Positions 27,744-37,205 of a stretch of 64,000 nucleotides of DNA are shown one piece after another (positions within the stretch are counted from its first letter, which is position 1; every line of letters begins with the position of its first letter). The notes beneath the pieces are model-generated. The model had not been told where the DNA came from, did no database searches, and was given only the letters and a program-made list of their open reading frames with translations. The position numbers and the translations under genes are program-made. The DNA is taken from positions 62,001-126,000 of the forward strand of contig CAVZLL010000002.1 in the NCBI GenBank assembly GCA_963776225.1, read 5' to 3'. This DNA is from Bog-756 sp963776225. Its GTDB lineage: Bacteria > Actinomycetota > Acidimicrobiia > Acidimicrobiales > RAAP-2.

Positions 27744-29054
27744 TCACCTGCCGATCGAGCCCCCCGAAAGCATCGGGTCCGACCCCGCCCCCGTCTCCCC
27801 GCCGGGTCCGACCTCGCCGTGCGAGCCGATGCCGGCGAACAGCCCGATCAGCCCGATGACCGCCAGGGTCATCAGGATCACGACGATTGCCACCAGCGTG
27901 GTGGGCCTGTCCCAGACCACCAGTACGAACAGGCCGAGGGCGAGGACACCCCACTGGATCGCGCCTCGGTGACGCACCACGAACCCGTGCACCGGGCCGC
28001 CGGCCATCGAGGAGGTCGCCCTGGCCATCCACCGGCGGAGCGCCGAATTGCCCGCGATCACCGCTCCGAGGGTGACCAGGGCGGCGACCACCAGGATGGT
28101 GCGGATGGCGTCGACGAGGATGGCGCTGACCGTGTCGATGGCGGCGGCGGCGGCATCCTTGGATTGTGTCGGCAACAGCGATCCGAGGAACTGGTTCCGC
28201 GCCACGCTCGCTCCGATGAGGAGCACCGCCATCGAGAGCGCGAGCCCTCCAGCCGCCCGGACCAGTCCCTTGCGCCGATCGGTCGCGAGGGCGATGCCGC
28301 CGGCGAAGCACAACAGGGTGAGGATGGGAAGGAAGACGGCGAGCTTGTCGAGGAACCTGACCAGTGCCTGGATCTTGAGCAGCTGGGTCGACCGGAAGAG
28401 CACCAGGGTCGGGGCGCGGGACTTCGGGACCTTGTTGAACACGGTGATCCCGCGGGCGTCGAGCTCCTTCCTGACCCGCGTCTCCACCTGAGCCAGGTCC
28501 ACGGTGACTTCGCCGTTGCTCGAGCTCACCGAACCTTGCTTCTGACCGGTGAGCAGTGCGGTGAGCTGTTGATGGGAGCGGCGGACCGACGCGACCCAGA
28601 GCTTCTGGAAGGCCGAGGACTGGACCAGCTTCAGGGTCAGCTGGTTGGTCAGGCTCCTGACCTGAGTGGCCAGTGGCGCGGCGAGGAAGCCCGCCTTCGG
28701 TGGCAGCGCGTTCTTCACCCGCTGCTGCAGGTCGCTCTGGGAGACCAGCTGGTTGCTGACCCTGGCGGCCACCGCGCTCTGGATGGCCGGGTTCTGGCCG
28801 AGCGGGGTGACGGTGGCCACGAAGGTGTTGGTGTCGAGGAGCTCGTTCTTGGTCCAGACCACCAGGACGGAGACGACCGCGAGCAGGCAGGCCAGCACGA
28901 TGAGTACCCAGGAGGAGAGGAGCTTCCACCGCCGGCGCCTGAACTTCCGGCGGTCCGAGTCCTTGCCGTCCGACGTCAGGTCCGTTCCGGCGGATCCGGC
29001 TCCGTCGCCCTGCCCCTGCTCCGTGGGGACTCCGCCGGGATCATCCTGGGACAC
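27744..29054 (-). CDS. Integral membrane protein with large extracytoplasmic loop, unknown function
   Basis: A 436-residue protein. A charged cytoplasmic N-terminus (DSDRRKFRRRRWK) leads into a membrane helix (about 48-67), then about 180 residues outside. Three or four C-terminal helices (about 235-255, 268-285, 310-340, 370-410) and a Gly-rich tail follow. The N-terminal half pattern NTFVATVTPLGQNPAIQSAVA is typical of a widespread but uncharacterised actinobacterial membrane family. No catalytic motif is visible. It ends one base from the convergent AhpD-like gene, and a strong hairpin lies just upstream of its start. Confidence 0.7.
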   Translation of the reverse strand: MSQDDPGGVPTEQGQGDGAGSAGTDLTSDGKDSDRRKFRRRRWKLLSSWVLIVLACLLAVVSVLVVWTKNELLDTNTFVATVTPLGQNPAIQSAVAARVSNQLVSQSDLQQRVKNALPPKAGFLAAPLATQVRSLTNQLTLKLVQSSAFQKLWVASVRRSHQQLTALLTGQKQGSVSSSNGEVTVDLAQVETRVRKELDARGITVFNKVPKSRAPTLVLFRSTQLLKIQALVRFLDKLAVFLPILTLLCFAGGIALATDRRKGLVRAAGGLALSMAVLLIGASVARNQFLGSLLPTQSKDAAAAAIDTVSAILVDAIRTILVVAALVTLGAVIAGNSALRRWMARATSSMAGGPVHGFVVRHRGAIQWGVLALGLFVLVVWDRPTTLVAIVVILMTLAVIGLIGLFAGIGSHGEVGPGGETGAGSDPMLSGGSIGR

Positions 29055-29103
29055 GCGTCCACTGTACCGTCGGGGCTGCCCACCGGCCGGGATCGCGACG
29101 GGA

Positions 29104-29203
29104 CGGGCCGGCGCGCGGGTGGCCGCCCCCGAGTCGTCTCGGGAGCGGCCACCGGCCTGTCACGGTGTTGCTGTCGGTATCCGGGCCGGCGCGCGGGTGG
29201 CCG
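29104..29203. repeat. 22-bp direct repeat pair flanking a hairpin
   Basis: The 22-base sequence beginning CGGGCCGGCGCGCGGGTGG occurs identically at 29104-29125 and 29182-29203, with 56 bases between. The first copy overlaps the left arm of a 15-base hairpin. It is non-coding, lying between two leftward genes. Confidence 0.8.
29119..29152 (-). terminator. Strong hairpin downstream of the SHOCT-domain gene
   Basis: Two 15-base arms pair with one mismatch around a TCGT loop (29134-29137), all GC-rich. It lies 55-88 bases after the stop at 29207 and before the next leftward gene. It is probably an intrinsic-type terminator without a U tract. Confidence 0.6.
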
Positions 29204-29206
29204 GCA

Positions 29207-29599
29207 TCAGGTGAGGAGCTTGGCCTTCTGCGCCTCGAACTCTGCGTCGGTGAGGACGCCTTTGGACTTGAGGTCGGCGAGCTTGGCCAGCTCGTCGGCG
29301 TCGCTCGAAGTCCCGGCCGCCTGTTTGACGTAGGAGTCGAAGGCCTTCTGCTGCTGAGCGGCCTGCTCGGCCGCACGCTCCTGCATCTTGCCTCCGCGTG
29401 CGATGAGGTAGACGAGGACACCCAGGAACGGGAGGATGATCAGGAAGATCACCCAGAGGGCCTTTGCGACGCCGCCCATGTCATGGCTCCGGAAGACGTC
29501 CAGGAACACGATGATGAGCAGCCAGATCCAGAGGAAGAAGAGGAAGAACTCCAACATCGTCCAGAAGATGCCCAGCAGCGGATAGGTGTATGCAAGCAT
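29207..29599 (-). CDS. SHOCT/phospholipase D N-terminal-like small membrane protein
   Basis: About 130 residues with two membrane helices (FWTMLEFFLFFLWIWLLII and ALWVIFLIILPFLGVLVYLIA). The segment between them, FRSHDMGGVAKALWV, is the PLDc_N-type motif. A coiled Gln/Ala-rich linker and a C-terminal SHOCT domain (LAKLADLKSKGVLTDAEFEAQ) follow. I use ATG 29599: an upstream GTG at 29611 touches the AAGGAG ribosome site and is too close to it. Such proteins are common in actinobacteria and have no assigned function; SHOCT is thought to mediate oligomerisation. Confidence 0.85.
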   Translation of the reverse strand: MLAYTYPLLGIFWTMLEFFLFFLWIWLLIIVFLDVFRSHDMGGVAKALWVIFLIILPFLGVLVYLIARGGKMQERAAEQAAQQQKAFDSYVKQAAGTSSDADELAKLADLKSKGVLTDAEFEAQKAKLLT

Positions 29600-29788
29600 G
29601 CTGATCGTCACTCCTTTTGAGGGAACGGAGCCGACACTACAGCCGGAAGGTGCCCAGGTCGCGGCATTCTTTCAACTCGGGCGTATTGATCGTGCGATGC
29701 CGTGCGCCGGAGAGCTCCGGACGTAGGATCACGTGACCCCCGGAGAGGACGTCACGCACCATGTCAACCACGACGACCCGCCAATAGC

Positions 29789-29893
29789 GTGTACTACATC
29801 GGGACGATCCTCTTCGCGGCGATGGCGATCGTGCTCGTGATGGCGTATGTGAAGAAGCGGCGGCTGCGCGACGACTGGCCCGACGATGAGTGA
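29789..29893 (+). CDS. Small single-helix membrane protein (34 aa) ahead of the ClC gene
   Basis: GTG 29789 opens a 34-residue frame: one membrane helix (IGTILFAAMAIVLVMAYV), then KKRRLRDDWPDDE. It overlaps the ClC start by 8 bases (ATGAGTGA), suggesting translational coupling. Just upstream a tiny frame MSTTTTRQ (29761-29787) with a GGAGAGG site could be its true N-terminus if one base is wrong here, giving about 42 residues. Positive-inside topology puts the charged tail in the cytoplasm. The function is unknown, possibly accessory to the channel. Confidence 0.5.
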   Translation: MYYIGTILFAAMAIVLVMAYVKKRRLRDDWPDDE

Positions 29894-31290
29894 CCAGGGT
29901 GTGCAGGCCGAGCCCGTCGAAACCCCCGACCCGATGGCCCTCCTGCGCTCGGCGGCCTACGTCAAGCTCCTCGTGCTCGCCGCCCTGGTCGGCGCCCCGG
30001 TGTCGGCTGTCGCCTACGGCTTCCTCAAGCTGGTGTCGCTCCTCCAGCACTGGTGCTTCACCTCGATCCCCGACCAGGTGGGCTTCGACGGCGCCCCGGT
30101 CTGGTGGCCGCTCCCGCTGCTCGTCGTGGCCGGACTGCTGGTGGCCCTCACCATCACCTATCTCCCGGGAACCGCGGGGCACCGGCCGGCCGAGGGGTTC
30201 AAGGCCGGCGGAGCGGCGCCGACGGCCGCCGAGCTCCCCGGTGTCTTCCTCGCCGCGCTGGCAACCCTCGCCCTCGGGGTGGTCCTCGGACCGGAGGCCC
30301 CGCTCATCGCGATCGGCGGGGGACTCGGTGTCCTGGCCGTACGGCTGGCCGCCCGCGACGCACCACCGACGGCGGGGACGGTGATGGCGGCGGCAGGGAG
30401 CTTCGCGGCGATCAGCACCCTCCTCGGCTCTCCGATCCTCGGCGCCTTCCTGCTCATGGAGGCGTCCGGCCTCGGTGGCCCGGTCCTCGGTCTCGTGCTC
30501 GTCCCCGGCCTCCTGGCGGCCGGCATCGGCACCCTCGTCTTCGTGGGGCTCGACAGCCTGACCGGATGGGGCACCTTCTCCCTGGCCATTCCCGGGATCC
30601 CCCACTTCACCCACCCGACCGTGGCGCTCTTCTTCTGGGCGGTCGCGATCGGGGCGGTCGCCCCCCTCCTCGGGACCGGCATCCGGCTGCTCGGCCTCGC
30701 CCTCCAGCCGGTGGTCGATCGGCAACGGCTCGTGCTCACCCCGGTCGCCGGGCTCGTCGTGGCCGGGCTCGCGGTGGCCTTCGCCGAGATCACCGGGAAG
30801 AGCAGCGCGGAGGTGCTCTTCTCCGGCCAGAGCGCCCTTCCCGGTCTGGTACTCAACACTTCGACCTGGACGGTCGGGGCACTCGTCCTCCTCGCCGTGG
30901 CCAAGTCCTTGGCCTACGGCGTCTCGCTGTCCGCCTTCCGCGGCGGACCGATCTTCCCGGCCATGTTCATCGGCGCCGCGCTCGGGGATCGCCGCCTCCC
31001 ATCTGCCGGGGATGGCGGTGGTGCCCGGAGCCGCGATGGGACTCGGGGCGATGACCACGGTGATGCTGCGCCTGCCGCTGACCGCGACCCTGCTCGCCAC
31101 GGTGCTGTTCGCCGCTGACGGACTGGCACTCACCCCGTTGATCATCGTCGCCGTTGTCGTGTCCTACGTCCTGACGGCGTGGCTGCCCCAGACCCCGGCC
31201 GACCTGCGCGGCGGTCGGGCGGCCGGGTCGGTCACCGCGACTGCGGCTCGACGGGGGCAACCGGCAACCCCAACGGTCCCCGACCGGTGA
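29886..31290 (+). CDS. ClC-family chloride channel/transporter, one frameshift
   Basis: A voltage-gated chloride channel/antiporter homologue of about 468 residues. The gating-Glu motif is GVVLGPEAPLIAIGGG, followed by GSPILGAFLLMEA and the anion-site FRGGPIFPAMFIGAALG. A surplus G near 30987 breaks the frame; beyond it the protein continues GMAVVPGAAMGLGAMTTVMLR to 31290. Many bacterial ClC proteins are H+/Cl- exchangers that help acid resistance. A glutamate decarboxylase, another acid-resistance enzyme, lies 8 kb away. The stop overlaps the next gene by 4 bases (GTGA), so the two membrane transport genes are coupled. Confidence 0.88.
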
Positions 31291-32484
31291 GTCCCTCCCT
31301 GGTGGCCGCCACCTCGTCGGGCAGTTCGGTCGCCCTCCACGTCGGCGCGGTGGTGCTCGGCACGGCAGTCACCCTCGCCGTGCTGATCTCCGCACTCGAG
31401 ACGGTCGTCCTCCCCCGAGCCGGGTTCACCCGGATCGCCAGGGTCACCTTCGCCGTCGCGGACCGGATCCTCGTCCACCGATGGGGGAAGCCGGACCGCC
31501 GGGCAAACCTGCGGGCCCTCTACGCTCCCATCGCACTGGTCAGCCTTCCCCTGGTCTGGATGCTCTCGGTCATCGTCGGGTTCTCGTTCATCTTCTGGGG
31601 GATCGACTCGGGCACGGTCCAACGCTCGTTCGAGATCAGCGGATCCTCGGTGACCACGCTCGGGTTCGCTTCTCCGGTGGGGAGCCTTCGCTTCGCGGTC
31701 TGCTTCGTCGAGGCCATCATCGGACTCGGGCTGGTCGCCCTGCTGATCAGCTACCTGCCCACCATCTACGCGGCACACCATCGAGCGCGAGAAGGGCATC
31801 GCCACCCTGCGACCCTTCGCCGGTGCGCCACCGGCGCCGATCGACATGCTCGGCAACATGACCCGCCTCAACATCATCGACAACACCGATCTCTGGCGAA
31901 CGGCGGCGGTGTGGATGCTCGACCTCGACCAGACCCACTGCGCGTTCCCCGCCCTCTGCTACTTCCCGGAGAGCTCGCCCGAGCAGTCCTGGATCGCCTC
32001 TGTCGGCACACTGCTGGACTCGGCCGCCCTCCTGTTGTCGGAGATCCAGCTGCGCGCGCTCGACCGCCCCGACGAAGTGGCCAAGGGCCCGATGCTCGCC
32101 CTTGCCTACGGGATGCCCACCATCGTGCGGATCGGACGGGCCGCCGGGCTGCCCATCGAACCACCGGGCGTCCTGGCCGACCTCCTCGCGCAGGTCTCCG
32201 AGCCGGCGCCGGAGATCTCGATCGGAAGGAATGAATTCCTGGCCGCGCTCGACCGGTTGCAGCCGCTCGACTCGATCCCCGACGACACCCAGGAGTCCTG
32301 CTGGCGGCAGTTCGCCCGGATCCGCTCGTCCTACGACCGCGCCCTACGCGGCCTCGCCGGGCTCACCCTCGCCGAGCCCGCGCCCTGGACCAGCGACCGA
32401 CCGGCCGCGGTGGGACGACCCCGGCTGCTCACCTCGCGCCCGCTCGTCGTCGACTGGAGCCTGCCGGCCATCCCCGCCGGGTGA
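31287..32484 (+). CDS. Potassium-channel-like two-helix membrane protein with cytosolic domain, one frameshift
   Basis: About 399 residues when the frames before and after about 31780 are joined. The N-terminal half has membrane helices at about 15-40 and 80-105. A re-entrant pore-like segment SGSSVTTLGFASP follows, where TTLGF replaces the TVGYG filter, and then an inner helix LGLVALLISYLPTIYAA. The C-terminal 230 residues (LRPFAGAPPAPIDML onward) are soluble and helical. The layout matches a family of actinobacterial ion-channel proteins with a degenerate filter, so ion selectivity is unclear. It is coupled to the ClC gene. The shift is probably a sequence error. Confidence 0.6.
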
Positions 32485-32505
32485 GCGGGCCGATCGGTCG
32501 GTCGC

Positions 32506-33762
32506 TCAGAGCGAGTCGTGGGAGTTGGGCAGCGACGACGTCTGCCAGGTGACCCCCACGCACATCTCGTCGGATGATCCGTCGCCGAACGTGACGAAAT
32601 GCGGCGGTGCCTTGCGGAGGATCGGCAACTCTTGCCCCAGCTCTGGGTTGTAGGTGCAGTTGACCTGTATCTGCTCGCCGCGACGCACCGGGATGGGCGT
32701 CACGTTGTAGGCCTTTTGGTAGTCGAAGTTGTAGTTCGGGACGTTCAGGATGGTCCTGGCTTGCGGCGTCCCCGGGTCGAGCACCATCGTGAACTTGACC
32801 CCCAGCAGGTGCATGTGCGGTTGGATCCTGTCGATGTAGCCGTTCGATCCGACCGGCCACGTGCACGTGGCCGTGTCCCCGGCGGGCGGGTTGTCCGGAT
32901 TTTCACCACATACCAGGTCGATGCCCTTGCTCATCAGAACGCCTCCGGAGCCGAAGCGCTGATCCAGGTAGTTGATGGACGCCTGATAGTTGCACAGCGG
33001 CCCGGTCACCCCGGGAGGGCACGGAATGTTCGGCGGGGCGATCAGGTACTGGGATTGCATCGGCAACAGTGGCGTGGACATCGGTACCGTGTGGAGCACG
33101 AGCTCATTCGTGACCGGCTTGTCCCCCACCAGCAGGTTGTAGTGCACCTGCTCGATCACCAGGCTCCCCATGGGCAGCGGGATCCCCGTGCTTCTGGGGA
33201 GCACGTCTTCGCCGTGCCCAGGCGCCCACACGCTCAGGAAGGGGGTGCTCAAGAATGCGGCGAGCGACGCATCCGGCAGCGCCGGCGCGCCGAAGCACGT
33301 CCATCCCTTGCCGCTGGTGGCTGCATCGGCGGCAAGGGCCTGGGCCGTCATGGACGGGGGCACCAAGGCGAGCACGGCATGGTGGACCTCGGGACTGCCC
33401 GGTTTGAACTGGCTCGAGATCACGTACGAGTTCCGGGTGACGTGCGGGTTGACCAAACTGCAGTGGTAGTCGTCGGTCGCCCCCACGGCCGCCTCGGGCG
33501 TGTACCTCGGTGACGCCACCGACACGGTCGAGACGGGTGTTTGCGACGACGGGTTCGCGCTGGTCGGCCCCGAGGTGGCCGCAAGTGCCACCGCGCCGAG
33601 CGCGCCCGCCACGAGCACCACGCTGACAGCCACGATCACCGCCCGCGGCGCGCCCATGGCGCCTGACAGGCGGCGCCCCTTCGGCGGGACGGACCCTCCT
33701 GACGCCCCCTCGTCCGCTCGGTCGGCAGAGTGGTTCTCGGCGTGCTCGATCAGATCGGTCAT
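32506..33762 (-). CDS. Copper type II, ascorbate-dependent monooxygenase (PHM/DBM-like)
   Basis: A 418-residue protein anchored by an N-terminal helix (AVIVAVSVVLVAGALGAVALAA), with the rest outside the cell. The copper ligands of peptidylglycine/dopamine monooxygenases can all be placed: the His pair in EVHHAVLALVPP, the third CuH His in EQVHYN, the HxH of CuM in IQPHMHLLG, and the Met in SSDEMCVG. Those enzymes hydroxylate C-H bonds with two copper ions. The bacterial substrate is unknown. Cys residues are paired as in the eukaryotic cores. Composition is less GC-rich than the neighbours. It stands alone, with its 3' end 21 bases from the convergent channel gene. Confidence 0.78.
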   Translation of the reverse strand: MTDLIEHAENHSADRADEGASGGSVPPKGRRLSGAMGAPRAVIVAVSVVLVAGALGAVALAATSGPTSANPSSQTPVSTVSVASPRYTPEAAVGATDDYHCSLVNPHVTRNSYVISSQFKPGSPEVHHAVLALVPPSMTAQALAADAATSGKGWTCFGAPALPDASLAAFLSTPFLSVWAPGHGEDVLPRSTGIPLPMGSLVIEQVHYNLLVGDKPVTNELVLHTVPMSTPLLPMQSQYLIAPPNIPCPPGVTGPLCNYQASINYLDQRFGSGGVLMSKGIDLVCGENPDNPPAGDTATCTWPVGSNGYIDRIQPHMHLLGVKFTMVLDPGTPQARTILNVPNYNFDYQKAYNVTPIPVRRGEQIQVNCTYNPELGQELPILRKAPPHFVTFGDGSSDEMCVGVTWQTSSLPNSHDSL

Positions 33763-34022
33763 GGTCTCCCGCCCACGGTCCTGGCACCGATTCGGCGTGT
33801 AACCGGCCCGGTCCCAGCGCGAGTGTGTCCGGTGCGAAGGCTAACCCATGCCCGACCCGAAAGCGCTGGGGTGGTGGAGGGAGACGCCCAGAGAGCTGGA
33901 GGGGGGCGCCCACGGTCGTCGGTTTGTCGACGGTGCGGACCCCCGCAACGAGGGGACCAGCTGGCCGTCCTCGTGAGCCCGAGGAGACCGGGTTCAGTCG
34001 CTTTGCCCACCGGGTTGATCGG
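33763..34022. other. Non-coding gap upstream of the copper monooxygenase
   Basis: No gene is recognised. One frame stays open on the reverse strand as a continuation of the glyoxalase-like pseudogene but loses family likeness after the PADWPP segment. The promoter of the copper monooxygenase must lie here; no clear hexamers stand out. Confidence 0.35.
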
Positions 34023-34433
34023 TGGCCAGTCGGCGGGCCACCAGTCTCCCCGTGGGTCGGTGGTTTGCCCGACCTCGATGATGTAACCGTCGGGGTCACG
34101 GATCTAGCAACGGATCTCGTGCCGGTGCTGCTTCGTCGGCAGGAATTGCGCGCCCCGGCCGCTCCATTCGGCGTACACGGCGTGGATGTCTGCGACCCGG
34201 ATATTGAAGAAGCTGCTGACCCGGTCGGGGTCGCGTGGCGTCTCCAGGGTGACCGTGGGCTTGTCGTCGGTGGGGCCTCCGCCGACGTTGATGATCGAAA
34301 CGAATCTCTCGTAGCGGTTCTTGATCTGTGCCTGGTTCACCGCCACGAGTAGTGAGCCCGTGACCACGCCCCCGGCGTCCAGGGATGTGCCGACCGAACG
34401 CCTACATCCCAGCTCAGTTGACAGCCCAATCAC
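34023..34433 (-). pseudogene. VOC (glyoxalase/bleomycin resistance) family pseudogene with nonsense codon
   Basis: The reverse strand reads a VOC domain: INVGGGPTDDKPTVTLE, SSFFNIRVADIHAVYAEW, RGAQFL, then HEIRC followed by TAG (34104-34106) and, still in frame, IRDPDGYIIEVGQTTDP. In relatives the residue at the TAG is Tyr (CYIRDPDGY), so a single C-to-G-type change (TAC to TAG) explains the stop. The N-terminal 30 residues match poorly, suggesting further decay or truncation. VOC proteins bind metal and act on small electrophiles or antibiotics. It lies between the copper monooxygenase and a secreted protein in a less GC-rich stretch. Confidence 0.75.
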
Positions 34434-34571
34434 AGGACTTCACAATTGACTACAAGAGGTGGGACCCTCCCTCGGCGGGAGGGGAGGCAGCTATCCAGGC
34501 AGCGAGTCCTGGTGTTCGTGGAACCTGACGATGGGATTTCTCATCGCCCCCGTTGAAAGCAGAGGTGCCCA

Positions 34572-37205
34572 ATGGCGACGCGATCGCAGGTTGATCAAGG
34601 CAACCCACCTCGCGGCGGCAGCGCGCGGCTGCCCTCGGCGAGGGTTCCCCGGGTTGTTCTCTGCCTCATTGTTGCTGCTCTTGGGTTGGGATTGCTGGCA
34701 AGCGCTGCTACGCCAGGACTTGCAGCGGCATCTCCGACCGGAACCTTCACGACGGTGAACATCGCCCACAACGGGATCTCCAACTTGATATTGCTCCAAG
34801 GCGTGTCGTGCGTGAACAGCTCCTTCTGTGTCGTCGTCACCTCTGACACAACCAGTGCAAACGGACAGGTCATTACCTACGACGGCTCGACGTGGTCGTC
34901 GCCGTCGGATATCGACCCGTCCTATGGACTGACCGCCGTGTCGTGTCCGGCGGTCTCGTTCTGCGCCGCAACAGATGTGGGTGGCAATGTTCTGATCTAC
35001 AACGGCTCGACATGGTCGCCATCGTTGATCGATGCTCCGAACTATCTCAACTCGGTGTCCTGCCCCACCACATCGTTCTGCGCGGCCGTGGACGGATCGG
35101 GGAACGCCATCACCTTCACGGTCAATGGCACTGTCGTGTCGAACACGACAGTGAATAGCCTGGATAGCACTGCGGGGTTCAACTCGATCTCGTGTACGTC
35201 CTCGTCTTTCTGCGAGGCCGTCGGGAGAGCATTCAACGGCAGCTTCACCGGGGTCTCGTGGACGTACACCGACCTCGGGGGTTGGAAGGTGTCGTCGTCC
35301 ACGGACATCACGAACTCCGGCGGCGTGAACTCCGTATCCTGTGACTCCAGTTCGTTCTGTGTCGCCGTGGACGGAACGGATGCCCTCACCTACGACGGCA
35401 AGATGTGGTCTGCACCGACGACATTCGACTCTGGGGGTGGTCTCGCCTCGGTGTCCTGTGCCAACCCCTCGTCCTGCGGAGCGGTCGACAATGCGGACAA
35501 TGGCTATGCGTACAACGGCACATCGTGGTCGGTTGCTCCGAGGGTCCTCACCCAACTAGGGAACCAGCTGGTCTCGATTTCCTGTCCGAGCGAGGCGTTC
35601 TGTGTGGCCGTTGACAACGAGGGTCTGGGGGCGATCTACACCGGCCCGTCTGTGCAGGTGAAGATCGCGCCCTCCCCCCTTCCGGCCACATCGGGATCGG
35701 TGAGCTACAAGGTGACAGTCAGTGGACCGGGCGCCACGCCCACCGGATCGGTGCAAGTGACCGATGATCAGGGCGGCAGCTGCTCGATCGCAACGCTCGA
35801 CTCGTCGGGCTCGGGCAGCTGCTCGCTCAGCGAGAGTGCGTCGCTTGGTCCCTACAACGTCACCGCCAGCTATTCGGGTGATTCCAACAATCCTCCGGAG
35901 GCTGCGGTCATCGCTGTCTCGGCGTCGGTGTCCGCGGGCGGCACCGCCGGCACCGGATCCAACCAGGTGACTGCTACGGCAACCGGAGGCGCCAACGGTG
36001 TCGACACGCTCACCGAGAGCCAATACGGGTCAGACCCCGTCGGTAATCTGAACGATGGTAGCAACTACTTCGATGTGGCCGGCTCGATAGGAAACACGTT
36101 CACCTCGGCCGTGGTACAGGACTGCGGCAGTGTAACGCCTTCGACGGCGTTCGAGTGGTGGGATCCGACTGCGAACGGTGGTAGCGGAGGGTGGAGTCCC
36201 ATCGTTGGGCACCCAGGTCCCACCTACTCGATGGGACCTCCGGGGTGTTGGTCGTTCACCCTCGACGCCTCCAGCAGTCCCACGGTGCATCAACTCATCG
36301 GCACCGTCTTTGCTGCAGTAGGACTCCCTCCCGGAGCGCCGACAGCAGTGAGATCGACGTCGGGATCCACCACGGGGACGACGGGTCCGCTGGCGGTGAC
36401 CTTCTCCGCCCCCGCCAGTAACGGTGGGAGCGCCATCAGCGGCTATACGGCGGCGTGCACGTCCAGCAACGGAGGGGTGACCGAGACGGGCTCGCTCTCT
36501 GGTGCCACCGCCGCACCGATCACCGTGGCTGCGGTCACCACCGCGAAGACCTACCGGTGCACGGTGACCGCCACCAACGGGAACGGGAACGGGGCGGCGT
36601 CAGCGCCGTCGGGTCCGGTGGTTTTGGGCTCGCCCGCCGCGCCCACGGGCGTGAAGGCGCTGTCGGGCTCCACGACGACCTCCACGGGAACATTGACCGT
36701 GATCTACGCGCTCGGTGCCACCAACGGCTCCGCCGTTGTCTCCGAGACGACCACCTGTCGATCGAGCAACGGCGGCGCGACCAAGGCCGCCACACACTCC
36801 GGCGTGGCGGCTCCCATTACGGTCAGCGGGGTCACCACCGCCAAGAGCTACAACTGCACTGTCGCGGCCACAAACGCCCGAGGAATGGGCCTGGCGTCGG
36901 CGCCGTCCCTGTCGGTCGTCGTCGGGTCCCCGTCACCACCGACCGGGGTGACCGCAACCCATGTCGCGTCGGGCCAGATCAAGGTGGCGTTCCACCCAGG
37001 CAACAACAACGGCGCGACGATCTCGGGCTACACCGCCAAGTGCACGTCGACTAACGGTGGCGCGGCCGGTTCGAAGGCCGGGGCCGCCAGTCCCATCACC
37101 GTGACCGGTCTCACAACAGGGAAGTCCTACACCTGCATGGTGACGGCCAAGAACCCGAGAGGTACCGGCTTGGCGTCCAGCCCCTCCGGAGCAGCGACCG
37201 CTTAG
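34572..37205 (+). CDS. Large secreted protein: seven Cys-paired propeller-like repeats, Ig-like and three FnIII domains
   Basis: 877 residues. A signal peptide (hydrophobic core about 27-44, likely cut near residue 53) is followed by seven repeats (about 75-365), each with a Ser-Cys-x5-Cys core such as SVSCPTTSFCAAVD. They look like seven blades of a beta-propeller. Next is an Ig-like Big_3_5 type domain (about 361-450: SYSGDSNN, GSVQVTDD), a unique segment (450-580), and three fibronectin type III repeats of about 100 residues starting near 584, 685 and 786. There is no membrane anchor or sortase motif. A role in adhesion, polymer binding or the cell surface is likely; there is no catalytic motif. 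The GC content is lower than the flanks. Confidence 0.8.
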   Translation: MATRSQVDQGNPPRGGSARLPSARVPRVVLCLIVAALGLGLLASAATPGLAAASPTGTFTTVNIAHNGISNLILLQGVSCVNSSFCVVVTSDTTSANGQVITYDGSTWSSPSDIDPSYGLTAVSCPAVSFCAATDVGGNVLIYNGSTWSPSLIDAPNYLNSVSCPTTSFCAAVDGSGNAITFTVNGTVVSNTTVNSLDSTAGFNSISCTSSSFCEAVGRAFNGSFTGVSWTYTDLGGWKVSSSTDITNSGGVNSVSCDSSSFCVAVDGTDALTYDGKMWSAPTTFDSGGGLASVSCANPSSCGAVDNADNGYAYNGTSWSVAPRVLTQLGNQLVSISCPSEAFCVAVDNEGLGAIYTGPSVQVKIAPSPLPATSGSVSYKVTVSGPGATPTGSVQVTDDQGGSCSIATLDSSGSGSCSLSESASLGPYNVTASYSGDSNNPPEAAVIAVSASVSAGGTAGTGSNQVTATATGGANGVDTLTESQYGSDPVGNLNDGSNYFDVAGSIGNTFTSAVVQDCGSVTPSTAFEWWDPTANGGSGGWSPIVGHPGPTYSMGPPGCWSFTLDASSSPTVHQLIGTVFAAVGLPPGAPTAVRSTSGSTTGTTGPLAVTFSAPASNGGSAISGYTAACTSSNGGVTETGSLSGATAAPITVAAVTTAKTYRCTVTATNGNGNGAASAPSGPVVLGSPAAPTGVKALSGSTTTSTGTLTVIYALGATNGSAVVSETTTCRSSNGGATKAATHSGVAAPITVSGVTTAKSYNCTVAATNARGMGLASAPSLSVVVGSPSPPTGVTATHVASGQIKVAFHPGNNNGATISGYTAKCTSTNGGAAGSKAGAASPITVTGLTTGKSYTCMVTAKNPRGTGLASSPSGAATA

